The position numbers were made by a program, and so were the translations under genes. DNA of 64,000 nt from Siderastrea siderea (taxonomy: Eukaryota; Cnidaria; Anthozoa; Scleractinia; Rhizangiidae). Below are positions 10,530 through 22,947 of the stretch, one piece after another; positions within the stretch are counted from its first letter, which is position 1; each line of letters begins with the position of its first letter. The stretch covers positions 4,039,001 through 4,103,000 of the forward strand of contig OZ034978.1 in the NCBI GenBank assembly GCA_964030785.1. The letters run 5' to 3'. The notes under the pieces were generated by a model. It was not told where the DNA came from and did not search any database. It worked only from the letters and a program-made list of their open reading frames with translations.

Positions 10530-13500
10530 GTTGTTTTTCTTTCCTTTTTGTTTTAATATATATCGACTCTGGGTGTCGTTAATTTGCAGCTGTTTATGCA
10601 AAATGATTTTTGACGCCATGGGCAGTCGTATGGCCTGAGGGTAAATTAGACAAAAACTGTTCGGTATAAATTACTTAAAGATATATTTAGCCCTCCAGCA
10701 ACTCACGTACGAACACTAGACATCCAAAAAGTATTTCGTAATACAATCCACCGCAACATAACCACCGACTGAAACCTTTTCCTTGTTAGAACTCACGTCT
10801 TAAGATGTTTATATCTGACGTCACTGTGAAATACGGCTCCATATTGCACCACCCACTGTTCGCGGGAGTTCTCATCAATTATATTTCTTGTTTCACTGCA
10901 CTGCTTGAAGGGATATTGACTTCAGTTCATCATATTCTTATCAGTCTTTATCCAGAAAAAGTTTGCTTAATAAAAGCGCCGATCAGGCCTAATTTTCACG
11001 CTCAAAGAAAAGAAAGGGAGCATTTTAAGAAGAGTGAAGTGTGTGAACGGCCTCTTGTTAGTGGGTTATGTAATGACTAATGGGGAACTGCCAAGTTTAG
11101 AGTCATCTATGCATCCATAATGTTAGGTCACGCGGCTAAGTGTCAAGTGTAAAAGGCAATAATCGACAACAGGGAGGCGTTTGATTGGCTCCCCCAAACT
11201 ACAACAAACATCTTTCAATATCGCGTAAAACCTGTCATTACGCAAAACAGGAAGCTACATTAGAAATTCGTCTTTCAAGAATAAAGTTGTTTGTGATTAT
11301 AAAGCTGGCATAAGTTAGACATTCAGGCGCGGTTTCTTTATTTAAAATTAGGTCTGGGTCGGACGATCGACAAACTGAATTCTTCGCCAAGAATGATGAA
11401 GCTGTTTTGTGTCTTTTTAGGTAAGTTTTTTTATTCGTACATTTTCTAGACCTTCAGATGAATCGGCGAAGATTACTTGGTTCAGAAAAACAACGGTTGC
11501 ATATTTCTCCTTCACATGTTAACCGTTTGCAATAGTTGACAGTTTGACTTTTACTCAACATGGGTTAGTAGTATCAAAACCATACGAGCACTTTTACGGG
11601 TGTGTTCGACTGTCCTTACTCTGGAGTAATAACACATCACACAAGATTCCTTGAATTGGGACTTTAGATCAAGAATACGACACATTTCTCAAATTTTTTG
11701 TTGGGAAGAGTTCCAATTCGAATTAATGAATAAAATAACTGAATAATGAGCTTTATTTCCACAGGAACAAAATCAGTGACCCTTGTGATAACACAAGGCT
11801 ATTAAGTTCACTGTTACGACGAATACAGTCGAAAGAAAGAACCCTTACAGTAAGGTATACTCTTTTCTTTTGGTGTTAAAAGTTTTAGAATCGTATACGG
11901 AGATTATTATTTGTACAAAGCAACCATTTAAGATCGCGCGACTGATTGACTTCGACACTCTAAGTGGCACGCCTCTGAACTTTACAAAACCTTGCTTATG
12001 ACAAAGGAATTATAGAATGGAATTATAAAACATAGTTTTTCGGCATCTTTAAATGAAAAGCCCTTTTAATGTTTCTTTTGAATTATTTATTTTGGTTTTA
12101 TGTAAAATCTGATAAGAATTTGCTTAAAACGTTTGCAATGCTCTCTTGAAATGAGATGAATGCTTAAAACAAATATGTTTAGAGTCGTCGTGTTAAACAA
12201 GGAAAAAGTATTATTATATATTATATTTCCTACTTTTTCTACCTTCCCAACGCCAATATCCTGATGTATTATTCGTGAACAAAACAGATGACCAGTTACA
12301 AAATGCTTTTAATTTGAAATCGGTCATGCCCAAGGACAGTCATTTGAGGATGTTCAGACTGTAAGAAGCTGAAAGTTCCCAGAACATTACGTCGTCTAGA
12401 ATCAAAAAAAAATTCTGGAATCGGTTTAAAGGAGACTTTTTGGTAATATTTTTAAGTATAAATTAACTCCCCTTGTAGACAGCCGCAAAAACATGTCTTC
12501 ACTAATTAATATTCTATTAGAAAATGAAAATCCAGAGAGTAAATATAACGACAACGCAAGCTGTTAAAACAAATTAAAACAGCGAAAGCTGTAAAATGAG
12601 TAGTGGACTTGCTCTCTTGGAAAACTGAAAAACCTTGCTTAACGTTAGCTTTGGGCTGTCAACAAAAGCATCTAACAGTCAATTAAGGTTATATTACTAT
12701 AATATATAAAGTAATAGTTTGTTGTAAATTTTATAGCATCGTGTTATGGTTGCAGTGTGCCAAGTTATAGAACCATCCCATAAGGCATAAGTGGTAATTA
12801 TTTCAGGACTGTGGACAAAAAAGGTTTAATAAATACGTGTTATTCGACTTAGTGGAAAATTTATGTCGGAATAAAGAAATTGTTTTTCGTATCCGATGAA
12901 TACGTTTTCATCTGTAGCTAGTTACTTGACACGGTATTCAGGGGGAGCCTCTACTTATTCAAAATGATTTATTTCAATTTTTAAGTAATGTTTGGTAATT
13001 AGGGTTTCGCCGCAGCTATTCATAACATTTGAATGATAGGAATTGTAGAACATAACTAATAAAAAATATTGGCATCGCTTTACTGTATCGAAAGGCCGTA
13101 AACAGTTCGGTTAAATTCTGTAGTGTTAAAACTGCATATACGCAGTTTCGGGCTTTCAAACGCCACGTCTATGAAACCAGACAGACGTGCGCCTTCTTGC
13201 GTTCTCTTAAAGGAACTTGACTTTGAAAGGCTAACTGTAAGCTGGCGTCTGGTGAATTTAAATGAAATTTAAAGTTTTCACTTCCCGCATTTACTTGCCA
13301 TTAGTGGACTAGCAATCTTTCCTCCTTCTTTGACGACGTGTTGATTTGCGATTAAAGACCACATCTGGGGGAGAAGGCACTCGATTTGTCGCCTGCATGC
13401 AGTGCTTGCCCCAGTCATGTCAAACTTGTAAACTATCTTGTGACAGCTGATTGCAGACGTTGTTTCTTACATTTAAGTTCATTTGGAATGAAGAATAGCT

Positions 13501-13550
13501 GCGAATTTCTACTTGCTAAAAATACCAATTTTGTGCAGAAACAACAAAAC
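10530..13550. other. Gene-free DNA upstream of the alpha-type receptor gene
   Basis: No conserved coding exon was found. One phase-compatible candidate first exon (11393-11420, MMKLFCVFL then GTAAGT) lies here, but its signal peptide is too short to prefer. Otherwise AT-rich. Confidence 0.45.
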
Positions 13551-13558
13551 TCGAGCGA

Positions 13559-13995
13559 AATGTTAAAACATTTTGATTGTGGTTAAGACTATCGAAGGGT
13601 TTTAAAACATGTTTCGAAATCCCACGATATTTTTTACGTTGTGTGCAACTGTCGTGAAGATGCTATACGTCTGATTTAGACGGCACGATTCGTGCATGTT
13701 GCAGACATGACGTGAGCAAGTCGCATACGACAATCGTAAGCAAAAATCGTACAAGGTGTCAACAACTTATGCTCATACTTTTTGTATTGTCTGATAGATA
13801 TGCTGTTGAATGGTGGATAAAAGCGAACATGCCATTCTTAATCAAGAGACTGCTTACCATTCTCTTAATTATTTTACTTGGATTTACATTGTCGGAAGGT
13901 GAGCAGCACCATAGCTAGTAGAAATGAATGACTGCTTGTCAACAGATGCATCTTAATAGTTTCTTCCGTTTCACTGCAACAGTGAACTGAGGCAG

Positions 13996-14028
<33 letters not shown>

Positions 14029-14259
14029 TCTGGAGGTCCCGAGTTGGCTTAGAGCGGTCGGTTGGCTTAGAGCGGTCTGCCAGTTGGCTTAGCTCCCGCT
14101 CTAAGCCAACCGGTCTGTAAATAGCCAACCGGTCTGCCACCCCGCCAGTTGGGGTTCTTAAAGCTCATTTGGATTATTTCTTTCATTGTCCCCGAAAAGC
14201 CCCTCACAAGGAGTGGTCAATTAAGTTATTATGTCATTGTGATTATGACTATGATTATG

Positions 14260-14303
<44 letters not shown>
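13559..14303 (+). repeat. Second copy of the duplicated block, containing the live exon 1
   Basis: Partner of 298-1078. It contains the intact receptor exon 1 (13829-13898), about 270 bp of upstream sequence that may include the promoter, a shortened tRNA-Ser-like SINE in intron 1 (from 13991), and an (ATT)n tail ending at about 14304. Confidence 0.8.
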
Positions 14304-14304
<1 letters not shown>

Positions 14305-17300
14305 GCAAACACAAAATGCTTAGCTTACTATTGAACACTCATTTTCGTTCCATTTATCACTAAAACGCATCCTCCATTTCTTAGCGCTTGTTTTCAGTTC
14401 TGACTTTTCTACAGATTGATCTGCAGGTTCACTGATTTAAAGCTATAAATTCCAAAATTTACTCAAACATGAGTGGATAGGACTGAGACTAACTACATTA
14501 TTACTAACAGCTATACAAATTGTTTGTAGGAACGCCTGATGAATATCTGAGCCCTGAACAGAAACTCCATAAAAGATTGTTCAACAGCAGTTATTACAGC
14601 GTTGACCTTTTACCTAAGACCAATAACTCTGGTGTTATCAACGTTTCGTTTGGATTTGAACTCGTCAAAATCGTAGAAGTGGTAAGTAAGCGTATGTATA
14701 TTTTGCATCACAGTCGGGCTAATGTGAGGTCAAATCAAAGCTTCAACACCCCCCCCCCCCCCGGCATTTGACTGTGCATCGTGCCTGGGGAGGCGGAAAT
14801 TTGAAAGTTGCCTTGAAAGGGTGGGGAATTTGAACCGGGTTTCATCTCTTGTTCTTGTGTAAATCGCCCATAAGTTTTTTCGTTTTTTGCAGGGTTTGAC
14901 GGATTTACAAGATAGAATTTCGCCTTTATTAGCGAATAACTCTTTCAAAAGGGTCTTTAAAAGAAGTTTGAAGGTGTCATTACCGCATATCTCTCTCTGA
15001 GAAGCGCGAACAGTGTTTGATTGAAGACGAAATTTGTCTTCAATCAGTACTAATTGGTAGGGCATTTGAACGGCTATTTTGCCCCGAGGGAAGGGAATTT
15101 GAAAAAGCCAACTGCAAAAGTTCAAATGCCTGGGGCGGTTGCCCGGGGGGATGTTGAAGCTTCAATTTGAATGGTACATAAATCGCGATTATTTTTACGC
15201 GGAAAACAAATGATTACGATTATTACGAAAACAAATGGTTACAATTAACCGCGCTTACCGCATCGCCGTAGTTTTTTGCTTGTTTTGAAGGGGAAAAGGG
15301 TGATCCATTTGTTTTCTATACGTCGAGGAGACGAAACTCAGTTATAACCTTAATACTGGACAAGATATAAAGACGATGTTTTCATCCATCACATCAATCT
15401 TCACAGATGTCGAATATCCTCATGACCTCTTAGTACCAAACGAAGGCTTTAGTTTATTCAAAGTTCGACAAAGCTTGGAAATTTAAGGCCAACATCTTTG
15501 TCATTTATGAGATGACTCGTTGTCATAAGTACACACACTGTTTTATCTCGTCTTAACTGTTCTTTTGCTGCATACTTAATTCCGTCCTGTTGTATTTTTC
15601 GTTTTCAAAAACGACAGTGAAAGCAGGAAAATTGCCCTTAATTCACTAGATAAGTTTCTCGTATTAGGACTTGCTTCCTTTCTAAGACCAAAGTTCGTAA
15701 ACACGACCGTGGATTTGAGTAATTCAGTTACATCATTTAAATGACATGACATGACATGTTATGACCTGACATCACGAAAGTCCGTCATCACTACCGTGGA
15801 TTTCTGTAATTCAGTTACATTATAATAAGGTCGATGTGGTGATCCCTGCTTCTCAATGTCAAAATTGTTTATTGTTTTTCAATTCACTCACAGAACGCAA
15901 AAGAACAACATTACATTACATTACTTAACAAATAAAAAAGCCAAAACCGTGCTTTGTTCTGTGATAAAGCACGCAAGGAAGTGACGAGAGCACGAAAGAA
16001 GTGTAGGGTGAACACGAGCCGCAGGCGAGTGCTTCTCCCTACTTCTTGAGTGCTCTCGTCACTTCCTTGAGTGCTTTATCACAGAACAAAGCACGATTTT
16101 GGCTTTTTTATTTGTTTTATAATATAATTTTGCTCACATTTGTAAAGAAACTGGCTTTTAATTGCAAGAAATCAAGTTTTTTTCATAGCTTGCAAGCGCG
16201 CGCAAGAAAGGTTTTCAGCTTGCCAGCGCGCGCAGAATGGCGTCACGGGCTACTCCGTGCATCTGTACTCTGATAAAGCACGCTGTTTCAACCAATCAGA
16301 GCGCGCGTTATATCGAAACTTTATTATAAATTACATTACGAAAGTCCGTAAACACTACGTAACCGTCGATTTGTGTAATCAGTTACATTCTAAAAAGGTC
16401 GATGTGGTGATCCCTACTTCTCCATGTCAAAATTGTTTATTGTTTTTCAATTCACTCACAGAACGCAAAAGAACAAAATATAATAGTGCATGGCTGGGTC
16501 CGACAGGTAAGTTTTATCGTAACCATACTACTATCAAAATCACTAGAGTGGTAAAACGGCCTTTGGGAAGTGGATTTGGCGGCGGCTAAATTCGTATCAC
16601 GTGGCTTTAAAAAACATTGGTTACATGGTCTAAAAAACTGTCATGTGATTCGTGTTGTGAGACCCGCCGATCGGAATCCTCTTTTGCAAAGTAGTCATTA
16701 ACTTTGCTTTTGTAGGAACACTTCGGTTAAGAAAACGTTTTTGTAGCCCCTGAACTCCGCCAGCATTGAAATGCACTTTCAATTGGAAACCCGGATCCAT
16801 GTTTTAGTCGTTTTTCGTTAGAAATAATGGAAGCGACTCCGAAAGGAATGGAAGCAGATGGTGCCTTTGTGCAGAGCCTTACCTCACGTGGTGCTCCTCA
16901 TTGCGATCACGAGACATTTTTTTAAACCATGTGATAAGAATTTAGCCGCCGCGAGTTCAAATTCCCAACGGCGTATTTACCACTTTAGTGATTTTGATAG
17001 TATCTGCCATCTGAAGTTTGTCAGGAGAAAGCCTTTGTTCGTTTCAATGCTTTCGTTTATCACCAGTCTCTTAACAGATCATGTTTAAGTCACTGTTTTT
17101 TTGTCTCTTTCTCCAGAGATGGACAAATCCTTTATTACGGTGGAACAGATCCGAATTTCCTGGAATAGACAGACTTTACGTGGAGACAAAAAGGGTCTGG
17201 GTTCCAGATATACTACTTTACAACAAGTAAGATGGTGAAAGAAAGATGGCAAAACATTAAGCTCAGACAAGAGTAAAGTTATTTGCGTTTAGTCTGGCAC

Positions 17301-19370
17301 AGTCATGGGTAATTCTTTCTGTAGCTCGTAACGAAACCGAATACAGTTTAATTTCGTTGTTGACTGTACATTTTAGCTCATAGAAAGCACGCAAAACATT
17401 TATGTTCACCCACGGAACTACGTAAAAGTGGAGGCTCCATTTTGCCCCTCCAACTGTCTATATTATATAGCTTCCAATCCATCGCGAGAGACTACAACTT
17501 CATACGCCTTTTGCTCTCCATAGAAGCTGTCGCATTATAACAGGGCCTCTGAAATGTCCCACTTTTAATCTTTTGGCAACTGGTGTCATTCGCAACGAAT
17601 ACTTCCCAAGTGAAAAACCCCAACGCGGTCCACACACAATATTTTGTGGTCTCTACTTAACTTCAGGGTCCCAAAGGGGAGTCCGAATTTTTTGCCTGGA
17701 GCCCGGACCCCGAAGCCTTTCTCTACTTGGAACCCGAATAAAATGCTTATTCGGGCTAAATTGAACCCTGGAATGGAGCCATGGAGCGAAGAGCCCCGAA
17801 TTTTCCGTCTTGGAGTTCTGGAGCCCCGGATCCCTAATCCCCTTGGGACCCCTAACCTGGCAACAACCTGGTAACAGTGGATGCCAGTGAACCTTTAATC
17901 TTAGAAAATAAAGGCGGTAACCTGTAATGGACTAAAATTTCATCCAAGATTAGCAGTCATGCTCTTAGTCGAAGCAAGCGACGAGACACCGATTAGCCTT
18001 CTAGCTCATTTAACCTGTTGAACTTCACCTATTTTCCGACACTGTAATGCAAAGAAAATAAAGGAGTGTGTACCTGCAGTCTATTTGGCAGCCAATCTAC
18101 TTGGCGCACATGCTTCAACTTACTCTTCTATTTCCTTTTTAATTACAGCAATGACGAACAGGACCGCTTCGCTGGTGGCAGGAGCAGTTATCGTTCTGGA
18201 GTAACTTTGTATTCCAACGGTACCGTCACCTGGGCCAACCCAATGATGTTTACGAGCCTGTGCGGAATACAAGTGAAATATTTCCCCTTTGACATCCAGA
18301 CGTGCGAACTCAAATTCGGGTCATGGATGTACGACGTCCGCACGCTAGACATCATTCCCATGGAACATCTAGTATTTCCAACTGAGTATTTCCAAGAAAA
18401 TGGCGCATGGGAAATTTACGGCGTGAAAATGAAGCGGAATGAACGTAAGTACCAATGCTGCTCAGAACCGTACGTCGATGTGACGGTGACCATAAAGATG
18501 GCACGACAAAGTATGGATTACGTTATTAACTTGATCCTTCCCTGCTGTTTGATTTCATCTATGATTTTTCTTGGATTCATCCTACCTCCAGAGTCTGGCG
18601 AGCGCATCGGATTGAGCATCACCGTGCTGTTGGCGATGACTGTTTTTCAGCAACTGACGTCCGAAATCATGCCATCGTACGACTTTCCCATCCTAGGACA
18701 GTACTATTTTGCCATCATTCTTGAGATCGGAGCTTCGGTGGTGGTGACAACGACGATTTTAAACTTCTATCAACGAACCAATCGAAAAATGCCCCGATGG
18801 GTAAAGAGGTTGGTGATCGACTGGATCGCAACTTTAGTTTTCCTGAGGGACACTCCAGAAAAACGAAAAATCAACCGCCGGAAATCCACCCGAAGAACCC
18901 GAAGGAAGAAGCAAGGAATCATTAATGACAACGGGGTCGCAAAAATGGCGGAGAATGACAAAGAGAAGCACATCCAAGGATTCAATCAGGTTACTTTCAG
19001 TGACGCTATTTTCTGCGGGACGCCGACCTGCGATACTGTGGGAACCGAGATGGAGAATCTTGGTTGCCAAGGTAACTACAGTATGACTGCGTTCCCTTTC
19101 ACGATCAGCTCTCATGAAGTGCTAGCCGATCAAACAAAGGAAGAGGCTCGTCCCTATAAGGATAATGGGGACACTTTGAGCGAGGATGAGTTGGCAATAA
19201 GGCACTGGGAATGGACTCTTGTCGCGAGGATTCTGGATCGTTTCTTCTTGGTTGTAGCGATCCTTTGCGGCATAGTCACGGTTGGGGCGATATTCCTGCG
19301 GGCACCAAAGTTATGGCAAAATTTAAACAAGTTAACGGTGAATAATCCTGAGCCGATGGTTGATCAATAG
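13829..19370 (+). CDS. Nicotinic acetylcholine receptor-like subunit, alpha-type (5 exons)
   Basis: A Cys-loop ligand-gated cation channel subunit of the plasma membrane. Exons: 13829-13898, 14530-14681, 16462-16506, 17117-17226, 18149-19370 (70, 152, 45, 110 and 1222 bp). All introns are GT-AG and the joined length is 533 codons including TAG. The 45-bp and 110-bp exons match the classic nAChR exon sizes. Exon 1 encodes a signal peptide beginning MPFLIKRLL. Visible: loop D HGWVRQ (about 85-90), loop A WVPDILLYN, Cys-loop C164-C178, loop B FGSW (W185), loop C YQCCSEPY with vicinal C229-C230, M1 about 250-271, M2 278-298 with E at -1', L at 9' and E at 20', M3 about 305-330, a basic intracellular loop, and M4 about 490-515. 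The full principal-face aromatic box plus the CC pair means it can bind agonist as an alpha subunit (family knowledge). The ligand itself is not proven. The tandem neighbour is its paralog. Confidence 0.93.
13991..14303 (+). mobile_element. Shortened tRNA-Ser-derived SINE in receptor intron 1
   Basis: It has the same head and tail as 731-1078, but the sequence jumps from GGTCCCGAGTT straight into GGCTTAGAGCGG, removing the B box. It ends in an (ATT)n tract and lies in intron 1 of the alpha-type receptor gene. Confidence 0.6.
14738..15162. mobile_element. MITE in receptor intron 2
   Basis: The ends are inverted: AAGCTTCAACACCCCCC on the left and GGGGGGATGTTGAAGCTT on the right, with paired GGCATTTGA / TTCAAATGCC just inside. 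The left end includes a 15-bp C run. About 425 bp, no ORF of interest. Confidence 0.7.
15779..15908 (+). repeat. Duplicate of the intron 2 end and first 15 nt of receptor exon 3
   Basis: This matches 16343-16476: AGTCCGT, GGTCGATGTGGTGATCCCT, the polypyrimidine tract, the CACTCACAG acceptor and then AACGCAAAAGAACAA. After that the exon copy breaks off, so it is a decoy acceptor with 15 nt of exon. Confidence 0.8.
15927..16116. mobile_element. Foldback palindrome between the duplicated intron ends
   Basis: A 190-bp palindrome. Left arm: AACAAATAAAAAAGCCAAAA, GTGCTTTGTTCTGTGATAAA, GAAGTGACGAGAGCAC. The right arm repeats these in inverse, ending ATTTGTT. It lies between the decoy and the real exon 3 acceptors. 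Confidence 0.75.
16580..16951. mobile_element. MITE in receptor intron 3
   Basis: The ends GCGGCGGCTAAATTC and its inverse GAATTTAGCCGCCGC are exact. Inside, TATCACGTGG pairs loosely with CCATGTGATA. About 372 bp, 73 bp downstream of exon 3. Confidence 0.65.
17665..17852. mobile_element. Second GGGTCCCAAAGGGG MITE, in receptor intron 4
   Basis: Related to 5831-6058, sharing the end AGGGTCCCAAAGGGG, with GGAGCCC words in the opposite orientation and a right end CCCCTTGGGACCCCT. No clear target duplication is visible. Confidence 0.55.
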
Positions 19371-19641
19371 ATATTCTGATTGCTAAAGGCATCACTTGAC
19401 CTTTGTCGCACATTTTGGAAATTTCTGAAACACAAAAATCTACTAGCGTGGCTTGATGACTTTCAATATTCTTCACAATTGTGCCGCAATCTTCTGATTA
19501 TTTTTAATTGTAAAGGCCTTCAGATGACCTTTGTTGACATTCCTAACTCTCCAGACACAACTTTCAGGAACCTACACGTAACATAGTGACCTTTTTGGTA
19601 ATCAATGTTTGTAGCTTTCTAATTTGTTTATATTACAGCCA

Positions 19642-19937
19642 TAGAGCGCTTTTCAAATGAGTGTCGTAAAACCAAAACCAAAGTAATTACACCAGCCAAT
19701 CACAACAAACACAAATTACCCAATGAACCAATCAGAACTCGAAGCAAGTACATGTAACCGGCGTCAAGCGCGGGAAAACGGGTGCGAGCGCGAGCAAGTC
19801 GCGACTGATTGGTTTGAGTTTTACTTCTGATTGGTCGAGAAAGTGGCGCGAAAGGTGTTAACCAATCACAGAGCGAAGTAAAGCAAAACCAAAGCAAAAC
19901 ACGAATTACTTTCGACACTCAATTGAAAACCGCTCTA
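19642..19937. mobile_element. 292-bp CCAAT-rich MITE, copy 1
   Basis: TA-flanked element with inverted ends GAGCGCTTTTCAAATGAGTG and the inverse of GAGCGGTTTTCAATTGAGTG. The interior holds several CCAATCA / TGATTGG words. TA flanks and GAGCG ends suit a Tc1/mariner-type MITE (inference). Confidence 0.75.
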
Positions 19938-20837
19938 TTAGGCGGTAATGCACAAGGCAACGTTTGGTTTCGTGCAACGTTTCTCGCAAGAAAATATTAC
20001 GACATGTATTGTGAAGCAACAGATGCTTCTTGCAGTTTTTCCGTTCCCGCAATCGTTGAGAAAGGTAGAACTCGGTTCTTCTTTCCGAATTGACTGTAGC
20101 CCTGGAAAAACACAAGACTGTTCATTTCAGGGTACATCATTCTAAGCAATTTTTATGCGTAACTTGTGTCCGCAAATTACAGTTGCTAGGTAATTTGCAT
20201 TGGTTGTGTAATACCGCCCTTACGCTTTAATGTACAATTCATTTGTATGCACTTGTCGTATGCATTTTGAGCGCATGTTCTTTACTCGAAATGTGCAATT
20301 TGTTTCATTTAATGCTACAAACGAGAGATTTTTATGATATACAAGACGTTGCTAAATTGAATTTAACAACACTGGTTTAAATAATCGTACTTTAACAATT
20401 GCGTGCTAAATTTCGAAATCTTAAAAAGGCGCTATAGAACTAGGGCACCGAACGTCATGGTAATATTAGGTAGGCAGAGACGGTTACAGGATCGTGTATT
20501 GTGAGATTATCTATTGTTTTATACATACGGCAAGCCGTTAAGCAAATAAATATAACAAAAAGAAAGAGTGGTGTTTGCTGCAGCTGTGAGTTCCGCATCC
20601 TGCAAGTGTGGCAAATAATTCGCTATACTCGTGTTGCATTTAACCCACAATAAGATAAATATAAAAGATCCTCAAAACCGTTGTGTTTATCAATTTCTAA
20701 CGATTTTTCTTTTCAAGGTGTCTCAAAAGTCCGTGAAATCCCCACATCCTGCTGAATGAATCTGAATGAATCTCGGTCGTTTGGCGCTAACTGGCTTGCA
20801 AAGCCGTTACCGAAGACACATTCAACGTATTTTGGTA

Positions 20838-20855
20838 ATAATAATAATAATAATG

Positions 20856-20928
<73 letters not shown>
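20838..20928 (+). repeat. (AAT)n microsatellite
   Basis: About 90 bp of AAT repeats with one interruption (ATGATA). The poly-N and poly-I frames across it are artefacts. Confidence 0.9.
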
Positions 20929-20929
<1 letters not shown>

Positions 20930-21545
20930 CCTTTATTTAACCACGATCTGGTTTAAAGCAAATACATGCTTGAGGGGTCGTGTGTACGTGTGACTAACTA
21001 GTCAATTTCTATCAGATTGTTAGTAGGCTATCTACTGATTTATAGTTTTGTATGTATTTTCTATGTAGTGCACGTGCGAAATCATCGATGTAAACGTTTT
21101 CCTGAACGGCACGTTCGAAGGTATGGGGCAAACGTATATGCAATTTCTCTAATGAAGTTAAAAATTAAAGTGCTTGTCGGCCATTTCAACATGGCGCCGA
21201 ATCACATTGTACCAAACAATTAATGTTTAGGCGACAAAAAATTATGAACAAAACTCCAAACTTGCAAAACTTTCACGTTGTTCGTGTGCTTAGAAGCAAG
21301 GTCTGAAAAAAAATATGTGAAGAATTACAAATATCCTTCAAACCGTACCAGGATTCTCAAAACTGGCAAAACCCAGTCTGTCCATCCTTAACTCCATTGT
21401 ACAAAAATTTAATCATATCTGATGTGACTCATAAAATTAAAACAATTTTGAGAACGTGGTTGTACTTTGATAATTGTCTGTATAATTTCCTTCGTAAAAC
21501 GCACTTGAAACCTTGATAAAGCAGGAGAATATTGACACAAAAGTG

Positions 21546-21745
21546 TGGTTAGGAGAGGTGGTTAGCGCTCGGGCATTTGACTCAGAAGATTGGAAGTCTC
21601 GTGGTTCGAGGCCGCATTTTCTGGGAGTCCTTCCCCGAGCAATGGACTAGCATCCCAACCGGGGGGGGGATAGTAATACTCCTTGCTATTGAACCTGGAG
21701 TAAAGCGCAGGCCGTGTGGGCCGGCCTTGCTACCTGTTTGCGACT
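21546..21745 (+). mobile_element. tRNA-derived SINE
   Basis: A tRNA-like head (GTGGTTAGCGCTCGGGCATT, B box GTGGTTCGAGGCC) is followed by GCAATGGACTAGCATCCC and a conserved GTGTGGGCCGGCCTTGC end. The same family sits inverted at 41505-41800. A short G run interrupts it at 21661. Confidence 0.6.
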
Positions 21746-22029
21746 TAACCTGAAAACGAAACACCAATTTTCATTTTTTTTGTTTTTGATTCTGCTCAAA
21801 GAGCTATTTCCTTTTTTCAGAATACTCCCAGATACTTAGGTGGCTTTTTACATGTAAAATGGTTGTTACTCAATAAAGAACATTTGGTAAATTACTGCGT
21901 ATTTCTAACGTGAACGTCAGTCATCTTCGCCGAAAGGATATTTCATGGGGACGCAATGTCACAATGGTTTTTAGCGAACTTGGTAATTAAGTGCTAAAGG
22001 TTAGCTTGAATGTGTATAATGATCAATTG

Positions 22030-22560
22030 AACAGTTTTAATGAAGCGCCAGATGCAATTCGGCAAACTGTAAAATTGTAGCACTTTTTCAAGGGGAAAAG
22101 GTTCAGCCTTCACAACTCGCATAAAGTTCATGCATGATTTCTTCACGAAATAGAGACTATCAAAATTTATATTGTGAAGTTCCTAACAATGTGAGCTTAT
22201 GGTTATGTCATATATTCACATCCAATGTTGATTACATTTTATGTAACAGCTATGATGGGGCAATGTAAGTTGACAAGCTGGGCATGAAATTTTTGCAGTA
22301 ACGGGCCTCACAATTCATAAGGTTCGTGCAATATTTCTTCACAAAATTGAAACTTTCACAATGTTCGTTGCTGGCTTGATAATTATGTTGCTGATGTTTA
22401 ACAGAACAGCGTTAATGAGACAATGCTATATAGTCGGGAAACTGGAACACGAAATTTTCCAAGCACCTTTTTAGGGGGATAAAAGATCAGCACTCGCGAT
22501 TCACGGAAAGGTTTTCCATTTTTTCTTCACAAAGTCTAACTACCAATTGATATCCCACAT
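22030..22560 (+). repeat. Degenerate tandem repeat, three units of about 170-210 bp
   Basis: Three diverged units share a GGCAAACTG / GGGAAACTGG-type start, a CACAACTCGCATAAAG / CACAATTCATAAGG segment and ATTTCTTCACAAA. Similarity is low, so this is an old array. It lies just upstream of the non-alpha receptor gene. Confidence 0.45.
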
Positions 22561-22947
22561 CAACGTAGGGTAAAAAACTCTCTGATACGCGTTTCAGCTT
22601 AATGATCAGTCCACCGTAATTTTTTTACAATCATTCATACTTTCGAATGAAAAATAACCTTATGGCTCTTGAAAGCAATTAAAATTGCGCGACTAATTCA
22701 TCTCGACAGGCTTCACTCCGTCTGTTCGCACCATGCCCAACCGTCATGTTAATCTATACGAAATAATTAAGACAAAAATCTTTTGTTTGTTTTGAGTATT
22801 TTCTAGCCTACCCTAAGGTGATAAACTTGCATCGTATAATATATTGAAGGGAGAACTCATTAATTTTTAAGCAATTCCTCAAAGAAATTTGCACACCCCA
22901 ACGGCGAAATTCCAGTTTTGGTGCGCGTTCATAGGAAAAATACTTCA

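Larger units (their letters stand above)
19938..22029. other. Intergenic DNA between the two receptor genes
   Basis: Holds the (AAT)n tract and a SINE, listed separately. An AATAAA at 20545-20550 is the first clear polyadenylation-like signal after the alpha-type gene stop. At about 1.2 kb away it is only a candidate. No exon was found. Confidence 0.4.

Noticed and set aside
20756..20993. Poly-N and poly-I open frames
   Set aside because: They are translations of an AAT microsatellite.
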